In this document: positions 57,858 through 64,000 of the stretch, one piece after another
How the letters are laid out: every line of letters begins with the position of its first letter
How positions within the stretch are numbered: position 1 is the stretch's first letter
NCBI GenBank assembly: GCA_019916065.1
Contig: CM034238.1
Span: forward strand, 36,857,375-36,921,374
Source: Vitellaria paradoxa
Taxonomy: Eukaryota; Streptophyta; Magnoliopsida; Ericales; Sapotaceae
DNA: 64,000 nt
Direction of reading: 5' to 3'
The notes under the pieces: generated by a model
What the model was told of the DNA's origin: nothing
What the model saw: the letters and a program-made list of their open reading frames with translations, nothing else
Databases searched by the model: none
Program-made: the position numbers and the translations under genes

Positions 57858-59130
57858 ACATTTGATTGAAGAAATTACTAGAGGTTCCTTGCACTTGATG
57901 AACAGAGGCTACATGCTTCTATTTCTATTTGCAATTTAGGGTTTAAAAATGACCGTGGAAATAAAATAACTCTTTTGTATTATCTTGTGTTCTGGTGTTT
58001 CTCTTTTTATTTGAGATTTTGGAACTTCCTACCTCAGTATGTGGGAAAATTATTTCATGTGATGGTTCAATTAATGATGACAGTACTATAGACATCCCTA
58101 ATTTATTTCTTTTAATACTTTTTCTTTGTTTCTTTTGAATCTTATAGCCAAGTAAATAAGAAATGGGAATGGTGAAGCTCCAGTATGTATGTTGGGACAA
58201 TATACACTTCAAATCAACTAGCGAGTGAATGCTATCTAACAAATCAGTCTTCACAATTTTTTTTTTTTTTTTTTTTACTGAAGTTGTCATGTGTACAATT
58301 ACATTCTGGTAAGAACCATGTTAGTAGATAGATTTTGCCTCTATATACAGACGAATTGTAGGGCAAACTGCTCTATGCCAACATTTAGTAGTTGTGATAT
58401 TATAACTTCTTCTTTTTTTGCTTTAATATTAGCATATTGCTGAAAATAAGGCCTCTATAAATTTGGGTCTCATAAAATAAGAAAACATTATGTGCAAATT
58501 TATTTTCATAATACATATATATATAGACATGTTTGGATCTCTAAAAAATTTCAAAAATCTCTACAAATTTTTTAAAATTTAAATTTTCTATGTATTTTAC
58601 AAATTATAAGATTGTAATTTTTATAAATTTATATTAACTTTTACAATTTCAAACACACACATATATAAAGGAAGGAGCTAGACGAGGGCACCAAAAGATG
58701 TCCCAGGAAATGTTGAGAGTAAAAACATTTCTAGAACATGGAAGCTTGTTGTACGTCACCTTTAATATTTATAGGTTCATCCCAGTTTCCACAACAAAAG
58801 GTAAAGATTACTCTGCAAGTTGCATAGAGTACAATGGTTACTCCACTTTTTCATGTACACAGCAAATGCTCTAGCCATTGACATATATATATATATATAT
58901 ATATTAGATATATATCATATAATGTGTGGCTATCAATTATCAAATCTGTTTATTTAGGCTTGGTTTAGATATAGAAAAACTAATTTTTTTATTTGTTTGT
59001 AATTTTTTTAGTTTTATATGACTATTTTTATCAAAATTTATTTTTTAAAGATATATATATATATATATATATAATTTGTAGGTGTGCTAATATCATTTGA
59101 AAAAAAATTAAAAAAACTAAAATATTATAG
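57858..59130. other. Gene-free region after the NBS-LRR relic
   Basis: The first 100-400 bp may include the former 3' UTR. There is a T run at 58258-58276 and (TA)n tracts at 58881-58904 and 59050-59072. A minus-strand open frame at 57943-58290 has no domain and was not accepted. Confidence 0.55.
58532..58660. mobile_element. Small GTTTGG-type MITE-like element
   Basis: Begins ATGTTTGGATCTCTAAAA and ends ATTTCAAACACACACAT, with an AT-rich interior similar to the elements near 11853 and 33868. Confidence 0.4.
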
Positions 59131-59141
59131 AAGTTTAACTT

Positions 59142-59815
59142 TGAACTTATAACTTGCAAAATAGTCTACGATAGCTCAATTCGAGCAAAAAGGCTAATGA
59201 CCTACTGGAATGGAGGGCATGAGAATCTAAGACACAAGGTTCTCGTAAACTTAGAAAGTAAGTTTAAGTCTAAATTTTGAACTTATAGTTTGCAAAATAG
59301 CCCCCAACCACTCAAATCTAGCAAACGAGTTTCAATACCTGTGAAACTCGAGGGGAACAATCTCATGGACACTAGTGACCAGTTAGAATAAATGGCGCAA
59401 GAATCCAAGACCTGGATGCTTGTAATCTTAGAAAGTAGATTTAAATTTAAACTTTGAACTTAGAACTTACAAAATAGCCTCTAACCTTGCAAATCAAGCA
59501 AACGAGCTTTGATGCCCGTGAAACTTGAGAGGCACAATCTTGTGGCTATTAGTGACCTACTGGAGCAAATAGCTTGAGAATCTAAGACTAGGATGCTCGT
59601 AATATTAGAAAATAGGTTTATATTTAAACTTTAAATTTAGAACCTGTAAGAAAGCCTCCAACTACTCAAACCAAGCAAATAGGCTCCGATACCCATGAAA
59701 CTCAAAGGGCACAATCTCGTGGCTATTAGTGACCTGTTGGAACAAACGGCGTGAGAATCCTAGGCCTGAGGTGCTCGTATTCTTAGGAAGTAGGTCTAAG
59801 TTTAAATTTCAAACT
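59142..59815 (+). repeat. Tandem repeat of about 177 bp, four copies
   Basis: Units begin with a form of 'gaacttagaacttgcaaaat' at 59142, 59279, 59456 and 59632. The first unit lacks about 40 bp. Shared text includes 'gtgaaactcgaggg-caca', 'tggctattagtgacctactg' and 'ctcgtaatcttagaaagtag'. No open frame is conserved between units. Confidence 0.85.
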
Positions 59816-60139
59816 TACATAGTTCAAAATTTCTTCCCTAATTTTATTTACTTATATTATCAATTTTATTGACTAATAATATTTATTTTTTTTAGGTTTG
59901 ATTGTGCAGTGGAGTAGACATCATCTTTTTTTGTTTTTGTTTTTTTTTTCTTTCTCTAGAATTGTATTGGATTTATTAATACTTTGTAATTGAAAAGTTT
60001 GTAATTTTATTAATATAAATCAAAACTTTGTTGCTGCTTTTTTTTGTGTGTATGATTTTAATATTAGTATTGAATTTTATAAAATTTTGCAGTACAAATA
60101 ATGTAAGCACAGAATAAGAAAAACAAAAAAAAAAAAATT

Positions 60140-60405
60140 AAAAAAAGAGTAGTAGCGATCGTTTTAATCACTAAAGGTGCAAAAAAAAATTAAAAACTTA
60201 ACGACTGCTAATAGCCATCACTAAAAATGAGTATTAGTGACCGCCTTTAACCTTTAAGGCAGTTGCTAATAAAAAAATTTATACTCGAGAGTGTTGGCAG
60301 TCGCTAATAGTCATTAGTAACAAACTATTAGCAGTAGTCACGCGATCACAAAATTATTAGCAGCTGCTTAGAGACCTATCCGTAAAGGTCTAGTTTCTGG
60401 TTGTG
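60140..60405 (-). mobile_element. CACTA-like transposon end fragment
   Basis: The right end in reverse complement starts CACAACCAGAAACTAGACC, close to the CACTACAAGAAA start of plant CACTA elements. Behind it are repeated short motifs of the type 'ctaatagtcattagtaac' and 'ttagtgaccgcc', the dense subterminal repeats of this superfamily. The other end was not found. Confidence 0.5.
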
Positions 60406-61400
60406 TTATATAGATCACATAATGAATTCAATCTTAAACAAGGTTGAATAGGATTCTCTAGTTTTTTTTTTTTTTTTCATTGAGCCTTAGGATTTTTCAT
60501 TTTGTTGTTTCCAAGTCTAGACTTAAGGCATTTTAACCTATGTCTAAATGGTCAAGACTTGGAACCAAATTTAAAAATTTTTCTAGCTATATGGAAGACT
60601 TCTTAACCAACCTTAATCCTAAAGACTAACTTCTTCTAAATATAACCTTTTAATTAACAAATCAGTTGAAGATCTATTAGGACTACAACGCAATAAATAA
60701 ATAAATAATAAAATTCAAATCCTATTAAATTTTAAAAATCAAACTCTCCAACTAAGTCCTGTTTGATTAAGAAATTTGTAAACACTTAAATTAAACTTAA
60801 CAATCTCTAAGAGGTCTACTACCATAGTTAGAGTTTTACAAAAGTCTCCAATATAATTTGGCAAGTCTCTCTAGAGAACCAAATCACAAAGACGGTGCAA
60901 ATCAACCTATCAAAGGGGTCCGCACGAAGTATGGGTTGATTTCTTATTTTCCTTGGCAAACACGGCAGAACATTTATATTGAGTCGTATCGAATTATTTG
61001 AAGATGTGAAGAAAAAAAATTTGGACCTAAGTTTTTTTATATATATTTTTAAAAGTTTGTATATACTAATATTTTAAAATTAAAAATTATTTAAAAATTT
61101 TAGACCTAAAAAAGTATGTTAAAATATGAATAACAATGTTTTTTTGGGGGGAAGTAATAACGATGGTGTTTACTGCTAATTTTAAACTAGAAAGGTATCT
61201 TCTAATTTTAGACCTAAAAAATTTATCAAGTGAAGAGTTAATAAATTTAAAATAATTAAATATATAGGTATATATTTTTAAATTTAAAACTTTTTTTGTT
61301 GGACAAGACTCCTCATGACTTCAATTGTTTAGTACTTAATTATATATATATATATATATATATATGATATTTGTTAAGTGTTGTTCTGAAAGTACTTAAG
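60406..61400. other. Gene-free stretch
   Basis: AT-rich intergenic sequence with a (TA)n tract at about 61340-61364. No supported feature. Confidence 0.6.
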
Positions 61401-61979
61401 GATGGAGATATTAATAATGAAAGTCACGGTCACCTTTTAGGGGTGCCTCTGTGTACATTGAAACTTTTTAGACTTTAGTGGTCCGCACTGAAAGCCTTCA
61501 GTTGGCAATAAACACCGTCGGGTCACTTTAATAAATGTACCAGCAACGCTGGCTCGTGCAAGGCATAGGCTGGTTTGTAGAATTTGACAGGAGAAAATAA
61601 AAATAAAAACATAATAAAAAATAAAAGGAGAGTTTTAAATCCCTATGATACGAGTTTAAATCTCTAGATACAGCCTTAATAATACAACTTTAAATTTTCA
61701 ACTTTTATTAAAAAAAATTAATTTTTTTAAATATTAAAATTATTATCAGCGGGAGAGCAAGAAAAGGAAATTCAATAAACAATGAATAAAAGAAAAAACA
61801 CTAAAAAAAAAGTATTTAATCCTTATTTGAATTGATTAAAAAACATAATAAAAATATATTCGGCAATTTGTTAGTTTTTTAACCTAATGAATTTTAATTT
61901 TGTAAATTTTATATATTTTATATTTTGTTTTTAATTATAATTTAAATAAGAGAATAAATTTTAAATTTTTATTATTTTT

Positions 61980-62560
61980 TTAATGTGATATAGATATAAA
62001 TCAGTAAATAACACGCCCCCGTGCCTCTCAGTCGGCGGGCAAAAGATTATCTTTTCGATGCTTTTTTGGCAGAGAGGCTTCCCTTCATGTTTGGAATATC
62101 TACAAAAAGGGGAGGCTAATTTCACTTACTCTGTAACTGCGAGGTCGAGTATAGCTTTGAAGTCAGAACTCGGTTTCCAAGCTTTCTCTGTAGTCTGTCT
62201 CTCTCTTGATCCAGCATTAATTGTAAGGTGAGAGTATCTGGCTTTGCTTTAACATTCTGTTTTTGTTCATTCCTCTCACTTTTCTTCTGCTATTTATTTC
62301 AAGTTTTGCCTTCAGTCTTACTTCCAAACTGTGGCACTGCAACTTTATAGCTTCTTCTTCTTCTTTCAAAGATTTATTTTTAACTTTTTTTTCCCCATTT
62401 TTAAGACCGGAATTAGGGTGCAACTTTATAGCTTCTTCTTCTTCTTTCAAAGATTTATTTTTAACTTTTTTTTCCCCATTTTTAAGACCGGAATTAGGGA
62501 GCAACTTTGAGAAAACCCCAAACAGACTTGAGGGCAAGTACGATTTTAGTTAGTTGCTGA
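61980..62560 (+). other. Promoter and first-exon-like module (right end)
   Basis: A GC-richer, CT-rich segment (62020-62227) ends with TTGTAAG and a donor GTGAGAGTATCTGG at 62228, then an intron-like stretch with 'tatttatttcaagttttgcc' at about 62290. This matches the arrangement and part of the text of modules R2 (36300-36660) and R1. It may be the start of a gene whose coding exons lie to the right of the window. A 96-codon plus-strand frame across it (62263-62553) encodes the duplicated 27-residue block and is not convincing. Confidence 0.45.
62338..62499 (+). repeat. Perfect-looking 81-bp tandem duplication
   Basis: 62338-62418 and 62419-62499 are the same sequence, beginning TGCAACTTTATAGCTTC and ending GACCGGAATTAGGG (one base differs at the last junction). 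Confidence 0.92.
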
Positions 62561-64000
62561 AATGAGAATTACATTTCTTGAAACCATTTTCCTTGCTATA
62601 ATTTTAAATACAACACTAAACTCCTACGTACTCTACTTATGACTGGAATATTTCTTTTTTAAATTAAATTTTTAATCAATCAGTTTTTTTGCCTCAAAAT
62701 TTTTTATTTTATTTTTTCTTTCATTATTATTTTCTCTCTGCCTACTAAGTTATTTTCTGCTTAAAAGTCAACTTTTTATTGACTCTAGTGAGTGGAATTT
62801 CATCTTTTTTGGAGGGTGTTAACTGTTAAATTATAGTCAATATTTGCACTTCAATTGTAGATGTTAACTGCTACTTTTAAGAGCAAGCTGAATTGAAATA
62901 ACTTTAAGCACAAGGGGCAAACCGTAATTATTTCCAGTTAAAAATATTGAAATCTTGTTATAAAAATTTACATTCAAATAAGGATTTAGCTATTGAGATT
63001 TATTTTTGTAGAGTATGAAACATGATAATGAGTAAGAAAACCGAGGGACATGGTTGATCTAATATATAGAATAACAAGTAAAACCGTCTGTTTTTTTTTT
63101 TTTTTTTTTAATTTTCAAAACTAAAAAGTAATGAAGCTTTGAGAATTTCGTGCTAAGCTAGAAAATTATGTTTAAAGTTTTGTCTTTGCTTGGATGAATC
63201 ATTAGTGAATCATTTAATCTCATAAAGTGTAGAAAAGTAAAGAGATTGAACATAAGAATTAACAAGAAAAAACTCCTCATGAATAATGTATAAAACTTGG
63301 AGTCACAAAAACAAAAAATCCCGACTTTGCACAAATCAATTACAAAGGTACGAACCATGGCAGCGTATAACCATACTCCTTTGCCAACACATAATAAAGA
63401 GTATCGTCACACCTTCGAATGCCAATACATGATCTGTAGAAATATTAACTTTCATGACTAAGCGTTTGAGAGAAGTCTCCTTAATGCATAATACATGAAT
63501 ATAATCTTTGTCTTTCACTCTAGAGCACTAGAAGGAGGTCCCTTTCTATAGAGTATAGGTAGCCATGTTTTAGCAACTTTCCAACTTCGAACAGGATTCA
63601 AAACCACTTCAACTTTCAGAAAAAATTCCAGTCATATGATGGGACAAGCTCCCAACGAGTTCTAGAACCGACTAACATCAAATCTGTTTTTCATGAAACA
63701 GGTAATTTATTAAATTAAAAAACTTGCATGTCATGAGTTGTTTTAAAGCATAGAAGTGAAAAATGTTTGAATTGTGTATGAAGTATCATCTAATATGCAA
63801 TGAATTTATACCATAACAATCTAATACAAATCTCATACGCTCTCCATAAACCATATACTTGTTATTTATATGAAATTAAATTTTTTTTATTTTTCAACTA
63901 ATTTTTCCAATTTTCATTTTTCAACCATTTGCCAATATTTTTTTGTAATAGTTAAAAATCAGAACAGAAAAATTAGAGAGAGAAGAAAAAGAGAGAGAGA
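62561..64000. other. Gene-free stretch to the window end
   Basis: AT-rich, with T run at 63091-63109 and GA-rich end at 63975-64000. A possible intron or intergenic region of the gene suggested by the module at 62 kb. No exon with codon bias was recognised. Confidence 0.5.

Noticed and set aside
57943..58290. 115-codon minus-strand open frame after the NBS-LRR relic
   Set aside because: It starts in a poly-T tract (poly-Lys) and has no recognisable domain; likely chance.
1..64000. tRNA, rRNA or snoRNA genes
   Set aside because: No cloverleaf with A/B boxes or rRNA-like stretch was recognised by eye; a tRNAscan-SE and Infernal run would settle it.

Overview
The window is nuclear DNA of a flowering plant, most likely a eudicot. 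It is AT-rich and gene-poor and is packed with plant transposon families: Ty3/gypsy Tat-like and chromovirus elements, a TRIM, an L1-type LINE, hAT-like and Tourist-like MITEs, and a CACTA end. Among these are a secreted-peptide gene of the PIP/PIPL type and a CC-NBS-LRR resistance-gene relic. No rRNA, tRNA, CRISPR or bacterial-style operon was seen. Coordinates of eroded elements are approximate; where a target-site duplication (TSD) was found, they are exact.

Layout. The dominant structure is a very large inverted duplication. Bases 1-12256 (left arm, cut by the window edge) reappear in reverse complement at about 28976-44880 (right arm). Both arms carry the same ordered contents: the 3' part of a Tat-like gypsy element with its antisense extra ORF, an hAT-like MITE of about 880 bp, two copies of a first-exon-like module, and a second hAT-like element. 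The right arm is longer because it later gained a gag-only LTR element (30595-33690, TSD ATATC) and a Tourist-like MITE (34151-34508, TSD TAA). The left arm still shows the empty sites.

The 16.7 kb spacer (12257-28975) holds a TIR-bearing foldback, AT-rich tandem and inverted repeats, a solo LTR (16599-17503), an internally deleted LINE with a 16-bp TSD (18027-20572), a 999-bp TRIM (21115-22113), the PIP-like peptide gene (23477-23722, minus strand), and a TIR-flanked segment with an 11-unit, 146-bp tandem array full of the GGTACTGT motif.

From 44.2 to 50.3 kb lie two abutting degenerate gypsy pol regions on the minus strand: Tat-like, then a chromodomain-bearing chromovirus. From 51.7 to 57.9 kb lies a CC-NBS-LRR gene broken by a 4.07-kb insertion, premature stops and frameshifts. 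The last 6 kb hold a 177-bp tandem repeat, a CACTA-like end, and a promoter plus first-exon-like module similar to those in the arms; its coding part, if any, is beyond the window.

The only gene that looks intact is the PIP-like peptide precursor. Everything else coding is transposon-derived or a pseudogene. The first-exon modules and the NBS-LRR relic suggest a decayed resistance-gene neighbourhood reshaped by duplication and transposition.
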